Below are positions 34,080-42,753 of a stretch of 57,980 nt of DNA, piece after piece. The notes beneath the pieces are model-generated. The model saw only the letters and a list, made by a program, of their open reading frames with translations, made no database searches and was not told the DNA's origin. Location of the stretch: the NCBI GenBank assembly GCA_002747395.1, contig PDPE01000045.1, positions 1-57,980 on the forward strand, in the 5' to 3' direction. The position numbers were made by a program, and so were the translations under genes. The stretch comes from Pseudomonadota bacterium (GTDB taxonomy: Bacteria > Pseudomonadota > Gammaproteobacteria > Pseudomonadales > Oleiphilaceae). Position 1 is the first letter of the stretch, and every line of letters begins with the position of its first letter.

Positions 34080-34917
34080 CGTTATCTTCCTTTGTTGGCT
34101 GGTTCTCAACCCAAAAGTAGGCGCCAAGGTTAAATCGTTGATGAGCTTCTGTCTTACCGCGATCCTGTATTTGCAGCTGTTTTGCCTGATTGTTTACCGC
34201 AATCAACAGTTCGGTTGCCTGTCTGGCAATCAGCCGCCTTAACACTTCGATTGAGTCAGGGGTCAGGTTATTGTAAAACACACCCCGATCAAACTGGGGA
34301 GGAGTGCCATTAAGCATATTGTGCACACCTGCGCTGATGTGGTCATGCAGGTGCTTGCCGAAGAAGAAAGCCTTGTCGTCGAAGTTGTCTTGCGGAACGA
34401 AGGCCTCTGCATTGAGTGAAATAGTATCATCATCATTGATTCTTACCACACCCAGATTGAGCCATTCATCAAGCACAGCTCTCGCTCTGATATCCTGCTT
34501 GGCAGCGGTCTTGACCAGGCTCTCAAAGGAAGCGCCACTGTCAGATGTGCGCGGTAAAGGTTTTGCGGAGCCGTTTTCGTCAAGATACTCCCTGTCACCA
34601 AGCCATCGCGCAATAAGCTGGGCACCTAATGAAATTGCCGGGCTTGGCAGGAACTCTTCATTGTTCTCCCGCAGGCGCTTTACATCCTTTCTGTGAACTC
34701 CGGTCAGCAGGCTCACGCGGCTGTCTGTCTGTGCCTTGCCATCCAGTTTGAAGTCATTCACGGCGACATCGACATAAATCTGTTTCAAAAAACCGGACAT
34801 GGCAGGATAGGTGATCTGAAAGTGCATCAGCAAGCGCACCATAGGGCGCAACAGATGGTGCAGCGCCTTGACCAGCGAGCCGGGTGTTTCCTTGACGGGT
34901 GCGGATGTTTTGCTCAT
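34072..34917 (-). CDS. DUF6502 family protein, likely DNA-binding regulator
   Basis: 281 aa from the ATG at 34917 (a TTG at 34956 is the longer option). The N-terminal third predicts a helix-turn-helix: GFLKQIYVDVAVNDF then DSRVSLLTGVHRKDVKRLRE, a recognition-helix pattern shared with DUF6502 proteins. The C-terminal two thirds (TPDSIEVLRRLIARQATELL) look like a helical dimerisation or sensing region. It is translationally coupled to the GIGGTG peptide gene. Confidence 0.7.
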   Translation of the reverse strand: MSKTSAPVKETPGSLVKALHHLLRPMVRLLMHFQITYPAMSGFLKQIYVDVAVNDFKLDGKAQTDSRVSLLTGVHRKDVKRLRENNEEFLPSPAISLGAQLIARWLGDREYLDENGSAKPLPRTSDSGASFESLVKTAAKQDIRARAVLDEWLNLGVVRINDDDTISLNAEAFVPQDNFDDKAFFFGKHLHDHISAGVHNMLNGTPPQFDRGVFYNNLTPDSIEVLRRLIARQATELLIAVNNQAKQLQIQDRGKTEAHQRFNLGAYFWVENQPTKEDNDG

Positions 34918-35116
34918 ACAGCCAGTGTACTTGAAAAGAGGGAAAATTTCCCGCAATTTTTGTCAAATTACAAAAATATATTAAAAGGTATTAATATTCA
35001 ATGGGTTAGGGATTTGTCAGGTCGCTTTTTGCTTCAATTCAACTGCATTATTTTCTTTTCATTTTGATTTACCAACAAATGCGGGAGGCGGGATGCAAGG
35101 GCCGCGGCGCGGAAGG

Positions 35117-36451
35117 TTACCTTGATTGCCTGGAATAAATGTTCCACGCCATCCAGCCGGCGACAAAATTTCCAACCATCGCCCCTGTTATCAATCCGTA
35201 AAAGTCATTGATTTGGGAGCCGACCCAGAGAAACGGCAGATAGCAGGCAAAGAGTCGGGTGAATGAAATGCAGAGCCCCCAAAATGGCATGCCGATGGCG
35301 TTACAGGCCGATACAAGTAACATGCAGACACCCAATGCGCCATAACTCAGAGGTACAGTGGCTATGTAGTATTGCAAGTCTTCGGCAACGGCTGTTTCTG
35401 TCGTGAGAATGCCGGTCAGTGCCGGCGAGATGGCAAGCCAGATCAGGTAAATGGCAAGTTGCCAGACGAGAATAAACCGTATTGATATCTTCAATACCTG
35501 TTCAATTTGTCTGCTATCTCCCGCACCGAACAGTTTGCCAAGTATGGGCGGAATGGACATGGTCATGGCCAGAACCACGACGATTGAAAAATACTCCAGG
35601 CGAATCCCCAGCCCCCAGGCAGCGACAGCGGTGGTGCCCCAGGTCGCCACGATTCCGGTTGCCACAATCGCCGAGACGGATGGCATAAGCTGGCTGAGCA
35701 TGGCGGGCCCCATGACATGGCTCAATTCGAGCAAGGTGTTTTTCAGGTTCAGCCGGGCAAAATCAAACGAAAGCCACTGGTGACGCCAGATTTTGGGGTA
35801 GACAATGACACCCCCAAGGCAAAAACAGGTGAGTGTTGCCCAGGCAGCGCCCGAAATTCCCAGATCAAAAACGAAAATAAACAGGGGGTCCAGCGCAATG
35901 TTAAGCAAACCGGTCGCTGTCATCATTGTTCCCGGTAGCAGGGTATTGCCATGTGCACGGCAGATGCTGTAGCCAAAATAGAGCATGGCACCGCACCATG
36001 CACTGATCAACCAGACGGGCCAGTACTCATCGATCAGAGGCACCAGGCCTTCCTCTGCACCCAGCAAGGCGAGAATGCCGTGCCTGAACCACCAGGTGAA
36101 ACTGCACAGGGCCATGATGATTATTGCGCCACATAGCACAATCAGCCCACCTGTTCTGTTGGCCTGGTTGTGTTGTTTTGCACCAATGGCTCGGGAAATG
36201 ATTGCCGTTGTCGCTATTCCCAACCCGACCTGAACGCCAATGATGACCTGATAGATCGGCAGCGTGAATCCCACCGTCGCAAGGGGAGCGACACCAAGCT
36301 GGCCGATAAATGCGCTGTCCGCAAGATGGAAGCTCATCAATGTGAACACGCCGAACAGCATCGGCCAGGTTTTTTGATACAACTCTTTTGCAAGAGAAGT
36401 TGTTGCAAGAGCAGTCTTTGCAGGAGATAAAGTGTTTTCTTTTTGTGGCAT
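35117..36451 (-). CDS. MATE family efflux transporter
   Basis: 444 aa with twelve predicted membrane helices in two related halves. The N-terminal half has FHLADSAFIGQLGVAPLATVG and GIATTAIISRAIGAK; the second has PAMLSQLMPSVSAIVATGIV. These match the MatE fold (DinF/NorM branches), which exports drugs or other cations using H+ or Na+. Substrate unknown. Transcribed alone, diverging from the receiver gene. Confidence 0.88.
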   Translation of the reverse strand: MPQKENTLSPAKTALATTSLAKELYQKTWPMLFGVFTLMSFHLADSAFIGQLGVAPLATVGFTLPIYQVIIGVQVGLGIATTAIISRAIGAKQHNQANRTGGLIVLCGAIIIMALCSFTWWFRHGILALLGAEEGLVPLIDEYWPVWLISAWCGAMLYFGYSICRAHGNTLLPGTMMTATGLLNIALDPLFIFVFDLGISGAAWATLTCFCLGGVIVYPKIWRHQWLSFDFARLNLKNTLLELSHVMGPAMLSQLMPSVSAIVATGIVATWGTTAVAAWGLGIRLEYFSIVVVLAMTMSIPPILGKLFGAGDSRQIEQVLKISIRFILVWQLAIYLIWLAISPALTGILTTETAVAEDLQYYIATVPLSYGALGVCMLLVSACNAIGMPFWGLCISFTRLFACYLPFLWVGSQINDFYGLITGAMVGNFVAGWMAWNIYSRQSR

Positions 36452-36951
36452 GTCTCGGTCGATTCATTGGGTTAATAATGCCGGAAAGGTGCAATTTGAG
36501 TTGCCAGCAAGGCACTTCATTGCCCGGCTTCCTTTAATACCCCGGAAATGCTGCTAGAATTAATGCGAGACGACAGGCTTCCATACGTCTGGCAGCATTG
36601 ATGCGGGGCAACGGGACTTGAGTCTGGTACCTGCCGTTCCCCGGTTGCATTTGTGTATACCGCAGCGACTCAATACTGCCTGTTTTGCGGCTGTTTTGTA
36701 GCCCGGTTGTTTTGTGGGTACCGTCGATTGTTATTTTATAGCACTATTTTTTATAGCACGAGTTGTTGGTGCTATATTTATTGGCATTGGTTATTGGTTA
36801 TTGGTTATTGGTTATTGGCACCACCTGGTACATGTTCTGGTCAGACTGCAGGTTCGTTGCCCTTGTGGTATGTGACAGGCATAGAGTCAGGGTTGCGTTT
36901 GCACCTGGTGGGTGATATTACTCGTTTTATAATGAAATTCAGGCTTCTACT
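36452..36951. other. 500-bp gap between MATE and receiver genes
   Basis: No supported gene. It holds a TTTTATAGCAC direct repeat (36732-36759), a 7-bp array at 36791-36818, and a -10 hexamer TATAAT at 36928-36933 just upstream of the receiver gene; a good -35 at 17 bp is not evident. The predicted leader would be only about 12 nt and there is no Shine-Dalgarno, so translation may be near-leaderless. Confidence 0.45.
36791..36818 (+). repeat. TTATTGG heptamer repeated four times
   Basis: Perfect 7-bp tandem array, preceded by the partial unit TTTATTGGCATTGG. The array is short enough to vary in copy number by slippage and sits about 130 bp upstream of the tail-anchored receiver gene. Confidence 0.95.
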
Positions 36952-38205
36952 ATGACATTAAAGTCCGCTCTTCTGGTTGATGACTCAAAACTCGCTCGAA
37001 TTACTCTGAAAAAATTACTCGAAAAACGGAACCTGGAAGTAAGTATGTGCGCTTCTGCTCAGGAAGCCCTGGACTATTTAAAGGATAATCATCCCGATGT
37101 GATCTTTATGGATCACTTGATGCCCGAAATGGATGGCATCGAGGCAATGGAGAAAATCAGGGCGAGCCCTTCAACGCAGCATATTCCGGTTGTGATGTGT
37201 ACCGGAAAGGAAGGTGGCAACTATGAAGAGTTTGTGAAACAGGCTGGTGCCATCGGTTTCCTTGCAAAACCGCCCGAGTCTTCCCAATTGGAAAACGTGT
37301 TGAAAAGGGTTGATGCCCGGCTCGAAGCTGCGCCGGTTTCTGCTTCTGCCGTGGACACTGAAAAAGAAACGTCGACTTCTGCTGCGACGGATTCTGATGC
37401 GATTCAGGTTAAACTGGAAGCGCTTGAGACAAGGCTTATGGGCAGATTTCAGGATGGTCTGTCTGCGGTCAGAGCCCGATTTGAGGAGCAACAGGCCCGA
37501 CAAGCCGCCCGGCCGGACTTGTCAGATCAGATACACTCAAGGCTTGAGCAGTTGACCGGTCGTACTGATGATATTGGCAGTCAGTTTGCCGGGTTCGAGA
37601 ACAGGATGACGGATTTGAGTTCTGAACTGGAGTCGATGCGGGATAGTCTCGGAACCGAGCTGGATGCAGTCAGGGAAAGTATCAAAAGTGCTATGACCGA
37701 ACAGGCTCAAAGCAAATCTGACCTTGATGTTTCGGCAGTTGAGACTCGCCTGGAGCAAAAAATGGGCGAACTGGTCACTTCGATGGATGACAGACTGGCT
37801 GCATCTGTCGGACAGATAAACGAAAAAATAGAGTCTGTGGCTGCCACTATCCCGGCAGAAACCGCTAACGCTCCCTCGGCTGATGAATTGCAGAGTGTTA
37901 TTGCCGAGCAGGCGGGCAAAGCCGTTGAACAGCGACTGGAATCGGTCCGGGTTCAGCAACAGTCACAGATCAGCGAACTCCGGGAGGGTATCAGGGAGCA
38001 AGTGATCAATACCCTGACCGATCAATCAGCACGAGGCGCAACGGACTATTCCGAAGAAGACAGGCAGCAGGTGTCGAATCTGATAGCGGAGGTAGCCAGT
38101 TTGCGGCAGCAGCTGGTTGAAACCCGAAATCGGAGCATGACGAGATTGCTTGCTCTCGGAGTCGTTGCAGTGATAGCCCTGATCAAGGCATTTGGTGTTT
38201 TCTGA
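36952..38205 (+). CDS. Tail-anchored receiver-domain protein with long coiled coil
   Basis: 417 aa. Residues 1-122 are a complete CheY-like receiver: Asp10/Asp11, phosphoacceptor Asp54 (VIFMDHLMPEMDG), Thr84 and Lys106 (FLAKPP). Residues 150-395 are mostly heptad-like helix with many Glu/Gln/Ser (SRLEQLTGRTDDIGSQFAGFE; RLEQKMGELVTSMDDRLAAS). The last 20 residues form one membrane helix (LLALGVVAVIALIKAFGVF), putting the receiver in the cytoplasm on a membrane tether. It has no output domain and no kinase is adjacent. Members of this design are not ones I can name. Confidence 0.8.
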   Translation: MTLKSALLVDDSKLARITLKKLLEKRNLEVSMCASAQEALDYLKDNHPDVIFMDHLMPEMDGIEAMEKIRASPSTQHIPVVMCTGKEGGNYEEFVKQAGAIGFLAKPPESSQLENVLKRVDARLEAAPVSASAVDTEKETSTSAATDSDAIQVKLEALETRLMGRFQDGLSAVRARFEEQQARQAARPDLSDQIHSRLEQLTGRTDDIGSQFAGFENRMTDLSSELESMRDSLGTELDAVRESIKSAMTEQAQSKSDLDVSAVETRLEQKMGELVTSMDDRLAASVGQINEKIESVAATIPAETANAPSADELQSVIAEQAGKAVEQRLESVRVQQQSQISELREGIREQVINTLTDQSARGATDYSEEDRQQVSNLIAEVASLRQQLVETRNRSMTRLLALGVVAVIALIKAFGVF

Positions 38206-38270
38206 GGTACCTTTTAAAGGTGCTTTTTCAAGATGCCTCCGGAAGGCAGGAAGAAAGGCAAGGGTGAAAA

Positions 38271-39020
38271 ATGGCCAGGTCAGTGTTTATAACCGGAGCG
38301 AGTGCCGGGATTGGAAAGGGGTTGGCTCTCGAATTTGCATCAAGAGGCTATAACCTGGCGTTGAGTGCGCGAAGATCGGGTGAGCTTGGCCTGCTTGCCG
38401 CCGAAGTCGAAAGGCGGTTTCCAGACGTGAAAGTGGCTTGTAAATCACTGGATGTCAACCGGTTTGATGATGTTTATAAAACAGTGAACGCATTCGCTGA
38501 AGAGTTTGACGGGTTGGATATTGTTGTTGCCAACGCTGGCACTGGCGGTGGGGGTGCCGTCGGTAGCGGTCGTTTCTCGGAAGATGTATCAGTGATCAAT
38601 ACCAATGTCCTGGGGGCGATGGCGACGATCGATGCTGCGGTTGGCCTGTTTAAAATGCAAACCAGCGGGCAGGTTGTTGCCATTTCTTCTGTTGCCGCAT
38701 TTCGCGGAATGCCGAGTTCGGCCTCTTACTGCGCATCCAAGGCGGCGATATCAACTTACATGGAAGCACTGGAGGTCGAGTTGCATCATTCCGGGATAAA
38801 GGTGACCACGCTTTATCCAGGCTACATTGACACTGCAATCAATCAAAAGCTGAAAAGTCGCCCCTTTCTCGTTGATGTGGCAAAAGGTTCCCGAATAATG
38901 GTCGATTTGATAGAAAAAGGTGTCGCCCGCTCTACTGTGCCTGTTTATCCCTGGAATATTGTTGGTCGATTGCTCAGGTTTTCGCCTGTGTCTTTCCTGG
39001 CAGGCAAAAAACAGGCATAA
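38271..39020 (+). CDS. Short-chain dehydrogenase/reductase
   Basis: 249 aa classical SDR. TGASAGIGKGLA (N-terminal cofactor motif), NAG in VVANAGTGGG, catalytic Ser in AISSVAAF and YCASKAAIS supply the Ser-Tyr-Lys set. The C-terminal AGKKQA tail is short. The nearest relatives by eye are the DltE/YqjQ-like general oxidoreductases. Substrate unknown. It converges on the PPTase gene across a terminator. Confidence 0.87.
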   Translation: MARSVFITGASAGIGKGLALEFASRGYNLALSARRSGELGLLAAEVERRFPDVKVACKSLDVNRFDDVYKTVNAFAEEFDGLDIVVANAGTGGGGAVGSGRFSEDVSVINTNVLGAMATIDAAVGLFKMQTSGQVVAISSVAAFRGMPSSASYCASKAAISTYMEALEVELHHSGIKVTTLYPGYIDTAINQKLKSRPFLVDVAKGSRIMVDLIEKGVARSTVPVYPWNIVGRLLRFSPVSFLAGKKQA

Positions 39021-39050
39021 GCCGGCCCGGTTGCCAGTAGCGCAACCTGG

Positions 39051-39098
39051 CCTGTGAACTGTTCTGCTCATTGCACTGGGTCACAGTTTACAGGTTTT
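39051..39098 (+). terminator. Terminator between SDR and PPTase genes
   Basis: Arms CCTGT-g-AACTG and CAGTT-t-ACAGG (ten pairs, one mismatch) are followed by TTTT. It terminates the plus-strand SDR. Confidence 0.7.
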
Positions 39099-39918
39099 CC
39101 TTTAAGGCCTTTCTTTTAAAGCTTTTCTGACGAAAGAACGGGAAATGAACCGGCTTGATCCGGACAAGAGGAAAGGCACTGAACATTTTTATATCAATAT
39201 CTGTTCTTTTTGTGGAGGGCCGACAGGCGAGGGAGCAGTAAAACCCGTCACTTGACCTGATTTGCCAGAATAACCAGTCTTGCGGGTTGTCCTGGTGTTC
39301 CGGTGCAAAGCTGATATCAATACTCACTTGATCGGGAAATGTGAAGCTGAAACGGTCAAGTGGAATGGCAAGCCCTTTTCCACAGGCTTTAACGTAGGCC
39401 TCTTTTAATGTCCACAGTTGGAAAAAACGCTCTTTTCTTCCGTGGTCAGGCAATTCTGCCAGTTGCCTGGCTTCTTCCTCCGAGAAAAAACGCTCTGCCA
39501 GTTTCAGTTCGTTACCGGGATTACGTCTCTGTGTCGTTTCGATATCAACGCCGATCCATGGCTCTGCGGCCACAGCCAGTAGCACCATTTTATCCGTATG
39601 TGAAAGATTGAAGTGTAAGGGTAGCGGAATCGGGTTGGCGATTCCCGGGCGCCCGTACCGGTTCTTCGTGAATTGCCACTCTTTCGGGCTGACGGGTGGG
39701 TAATACAGGCTTAAAACCGATCTGACCAGAGAGCGGGTGACCAGAAAACGGTGTTGGTCAGACTCGAAACGGAATTTCGCTTGCTGCCCGATTTCATCCC
39801 GAGACAGCAGGGTTCGATACAGGGCGAGTGTCTCCGGCTTCCTGATGGTCTGCTCTTCGCAGAACCAGAGATGTATGGTGCTCGCGGGCAGCGTGAAGCC
39901 ATCAGTAGCCCAGATCAT
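39088..39918 (-). CDS. 4'-phosphopantetheinyl transferase, Sfp type
   Basis: 276 aa. WIGVDIETTQ (Asp125, Glu127) and FFQLWTLKEAYVKACGKG (165-182) are the two Mg2+/CoA motifs of the Sfp/EntD family, and LHFNLSHTD is the third. The length matches Sfp-type rather than AcpS. It attaches phosphopantetheine to carrier proteins; no PKS or NRPS gene is in the window, so its client is elsewhere or it serves fatty-acid ACP. The C-terminal 30 residues are basic (RQKSFKRKALKENL). Confidence 0.9.
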   Translation of the reverse strand: MIWATDGFTLPASTIHLWFCEEQTIRKPETLALYRTLLSRDEIGQQAKFRFESDQHRFLVTRSLVRSVLSLYYPPVSPKEWQFTKNRYGRPGIANPIPLPLHFNLSHTDKMVLLAVAAEPWIGVDIETTQRRNPGNELKLAERFFSEEEARQLAELPDHGRKERFFQLWTLKEAYVKACGKGLAIPLDRFSFTFPDQVSIDISFAPEHQDNPQDWLFWQIRSSDGFYCSLACRPSTKRTDIDIKMFSAFPLVRIKPVHFPFFRQKSFKRKALKENL

Positions 39919-40248
39919 CGATCAGCCACATCGCATGGGGCAAGGGGATCACCCCTGCGCTTTTGTGTTTGTGAACGCATCCAACTCGGGTAATTGACTC
40001 TTTGTCATTGACAGAAGCCATACCGTATACAGAAACCGTATCTTGCAGGAAAACAGTACCCGGTATGGAAATAACACCATTAACGCAAATAATACCAGTT
40101 TCGACTAGCCCTGGATACTGAACTACAATTTGAGTGGAATACACGGACACGGACACGGTTTGCCAGCGGACACAAGGTGCCATTGGTTATGGATCACCAC
40201 TGTTAACAAGTCGCTGCCGGAATACTGACTGGAGCTGCTCTTTGGTTT
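39919..40248. other. 330-bp gap before the receiver-TPR gene
   Basis: A 93-codon minus-strand frame (39902-40183) overlaps the PPTase start by 17 bp and could be a small coupled gene, but it resembles no family and has only a weak ribosome site. A short ACACGG triplet repeat lies near 40142-40158. Nothing else is supported. Confidence 0.3.
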
Positions 40249-41955
40249 ATGGATCTTGAAAAAGTATACGCCAGATTAAAATTTCTGGTGGTCGATGACT
40301 TCGAAAACTTTCGGGCCTCTCTGAGGCAGATGCTTGGGGAGTTTGGTGCTGTTGATATCAGTGTTGCAGCCAGTGGCATTGATGCGGTGGACAAGTGCAG
40401 GTTCAACCGGTTTGATGTCGTGCTGTGTGATTACAATATGGGCGCAGGGAAAAACGGGCAGCAAATTCTCGAAGAGCTGCGCTATAAAAAGTATCTCAGG
40501 CGAACCGCTTTATTTGTTCTGGTAACGGCCGAGACAGGTAAGGATATTGTGATGGGAGCGCGTGAGCAGGAACCTGATGGCTATATTGCCAAACCGCTGA
40601 CGAAAGCCGTGCTCGAAAAAAGGCTCAACAGTTTGCTGGAACAGAGGCAGGTGCTGCTTCCCATCAATACCGAGATCGATAATGAAAACTACCCCAAGGC
40701 AATCACCCTGTGTGATGCAGAAATCAGACGACGGCGCAAGTACACCTCCTGGTGCTATAAAACGATCGGGGAGCTCTATTTTCGAACCGGTGATTATTCC
40801 CATGCCCGGAAAATTTACGAAGACCTGCTGGTCAGGCGGCCCATACCCTGGGCTCAATTGGGTCTGGCTCGGGTCCGGGTTGCCCAGCAAAATTTCGGGC
40901 AAGCGATCAGTTGTTACCATGAACTGATCGAGAACTACCCGGATATGGTTGAAGCCTATGATGGCCTGGCCGAAGCCTACCGTCAAACGGGCAATCTTGA
41001 AGAAGCGAAAATACACCTGGAGCGGGCCGTGCAGCGATCTCCACTGGCCATTCTCCGCCAGGAAAAGCTTGGCGATCTCTGTATTCAGACGCATGATCTT
41101 GAAGATGCCGCCAGGGCGTATAAAAGCACTGTCAAGCTGGGCAGGCATTCCTGTTTCGAATCGGCAGAACAGTATTTAAAGTATGGCGATACCCTGTGTG
41201 AATTGAGCGATGGGAACAAATCCGAGTCGGGCAAGAAGTATGCGAGAGACGCGGTTCAGGCGCTAAAAACCTGTCACAGGCGATTTAACGAGGATGTAGA
41301 GGCCAGGGCGAGATCGTTGCTGATCGAGTCGCGAGTGCATCGGGGACAGGGTAACAAATCGGCGAGTGATAAAGCCCTGTTGTCGGCCCGGTCCTTGTTG
41401 GAAGATGAAATCCCGGGCGCAAAAGTTGGGCTTGAATTGGCAAAGACCTTTTATCGGCTGGATAAACCGGAGGAAGCTGAAAAGCTGCTCACTGGTCTGG
41501 CGGCCAGGTATGAGAATGACAAGGCCGTGATGAGGCAAATTGAGGAGCTGTTGGACGAACCGGTCAAACTGACCAGCAAACTCAAGGCCAGGTCGTTTAA
41601 CCGAAGAGGTATTAATGCCTTTGAGGAAGGAAAGCTGGATGAAGCCATTGAAATCTTCGAGCAAGCACTGGAAATTGTGCCGAGACACCCGGCGTTGAAC
41701 CTGAACCTGATTCAGGTTTTGCTTAAAAGTAGCGGAACCCGGTTTGACCCCGCTGAACGTATTCGACGATGTGAGCAATGCCTGCGTAATGCCGGACATA
41801 TTCCCCCTCAGCACCGTCAATACAAACGGTATCGGTTTCTGTTGGGAAAAGTGCAAAAAATGAGGGCCGGGCCGGGAGATATCACACCGGGAATATCGGA
41901 TACAGGTCAGGCCGGAACGGCAGTGATAGCGGGTAGTGATAACGCATGCAGGTAA
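40249..41955 (+). CDS. Receiver-TPR response regulator
   Basis: 568 aa. Residues 8-125 are a receiver with phosphoacceptor Asp61 (DVVLCDYNMGAGKNG) and Lys115 (IAKPLTK). From about 160 to 530 there is a TPR superhelix: KTIGELYFRTGDYSHARKIY, AEAYRQTGNLEEAKIHLERA, RGINAFEEGKLDEAIEIFEQ. There is no DNA-binding domain, so output should be protein-protein contact. It is followed 56 bp later by a small histidine kinase, its likely partner. Confidence 0.87.
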   Translation: MDLEKVYARLKFLVVDDFENFRASLRQMLGEFGAVDISVAASGIDAVDKCRFNRFDVVLCDYNMGAGKNGQQILEELRYKKYLRRTALFVLVTAETGKDIVMGAREQEPDGYIAKPLTKAVLEKRLNSLLEQRQVLLPINTEIDNENYPKAITLCDAEIRRRRKYTSWCYKTIGELYFRTGDYSHARKIYEDLLVRRPIPWAQLGLARVRVAQQNFGQAISCYHELIENYPDMVEAYDGLAEAYRQTGNLEEAKIHLERAVQRSPLAILRQEKLGDLCIQTHDLEDAARAYKSTVKLGRHSCFESAEQYLKYGDTLCELSDGNKSESGKKYARDAVQALKTCHRRFNEDVEARARSLLIESRVHRGQGNKSASDKALLSARSLLEDEIPGAKVGLELAKTFYRLDKPEEAEKLLTGLAARYENDKAVMRQIEELLDEPVKLTSKLKARSFNRRGINAFEEGKLDEAIEIFEQALEIVPRHPALNLNLIQVLLKSSGTRFDPAERIRRCEQCLRNAGHIPPQHRQYKRYRFLLGKVQKMRAGPGDITPGISDTGQAGTAVIAGSDNACR

Positions 41956-42011
41956 TGAAGCAGCGCATATGGTAAAACGAAAATGAGTCAAGACATCCGG
42001 GAGACCAACTC

Positions 42012-42698
42012 ATGCAGGACGACAACACAATCGATTTTTCAACGGTAATCGCATCTGCCGTTCACGATATGAAAAATTCACTGGGCATGTTGCTGAGTAC
42101 ATTGGATGAGTTTTTCAGTGAATTGCCGGAGGAGCTCAGAGACAGCCCTCGCCAGGCAATATTGCAATACGAAGCCGAGCGGGTAAATATAGATCTGATT
42201 CAGTTGCTGGGGTTGTACCGGCTGGAGCATGAACAACTGAGCGTTCGAGTTGATGAGCAGTTTGTTCGTGATTTTCTTGAAGAGCAGGTGGCCCGTTACT
42301 CGATATTGGCGAAAGCACGCAATATTGTTCTGGATATCGACTGTGACGAGAACCTGCTGGGCTATTTTGATGGTGACCTGATCAGCGGTATCATCAATAA
42401 TATACTTGCCAATGCGGCCCGATACACGCAAGATAGGATTCTGCTCCTTGCCGGACAGGCTGACGGGGGAGTAGTCATAGAAGTGCATGATGATGGTGTT
42501 GGCTACCCCGATGAAATGCTGGACTCGCCAGGCAGGATTCTCAAGGGCATCAGCTTCAAGAATGGCAGTACCAGTCTCGGTCTGTTCTTCGCGGCCAAAG
42601 TTGCAAAAATGCACAGGCAGGGTGACAAAACCGGTGCCATTCATTTGTTCAATGGTGGCCGACTGGGTGGTGGAGTGTTTCGTATATTCCTTCCCTAG
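42012..42698 (+). CDS. Minimal soluble sensor histidine kinase
   Basis: 228 aa with no membrane segment or sensor domain. His18 in SAVHDMKNSLGML is the phosphorylation site; the ATPase domain has the N-box IINNILANAARYT, G1 HDDGVGYPDEM and G2 GSTSLGLFFAAKVA. A GGGAG ribosome site 8 nt upstream supports the start. Its small size suggests activation through a binding partner, perhaps the receiver-TPR protein encoded just before it. Confidence 0.87.
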   Translation: MQDDNTIDFSTVIASAVHDMKNSLGMLLSTLDEFFSELPEELRDSPRQAILQYEAERVNIDLIQLLGLYRLEHEQLSVRVDEQFVRDFLEEQVARYSILAKARNIVLDIDCDENLLGYFDGDLISGIINNILANAARYTQDRILLLAGQADGGVVIEVHDDGVGYPDEMLDSPGRILKGISFKNGSTSLGLFFAAKVAKMHRQGDKTGAIHLFNGGRLGGGVFRIFLP

Positions 42699-42753
42699 CG
42701 GGTTGTTTGGCGTCTTGTGTTTCGCCAAATCAAATACATTTGTGAGGAATGAT

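Noticed and set aside
36791..36818. CRISPR-like array
   Set aside because: Unit of 7 bp without spacers; it is a simple tandem repeat.
39902..40183. 93-codon minus-strand frame before the PPTase gene
   Set aside because: Weak ribosome site and no family look; kept only as a remark in the gap entry.
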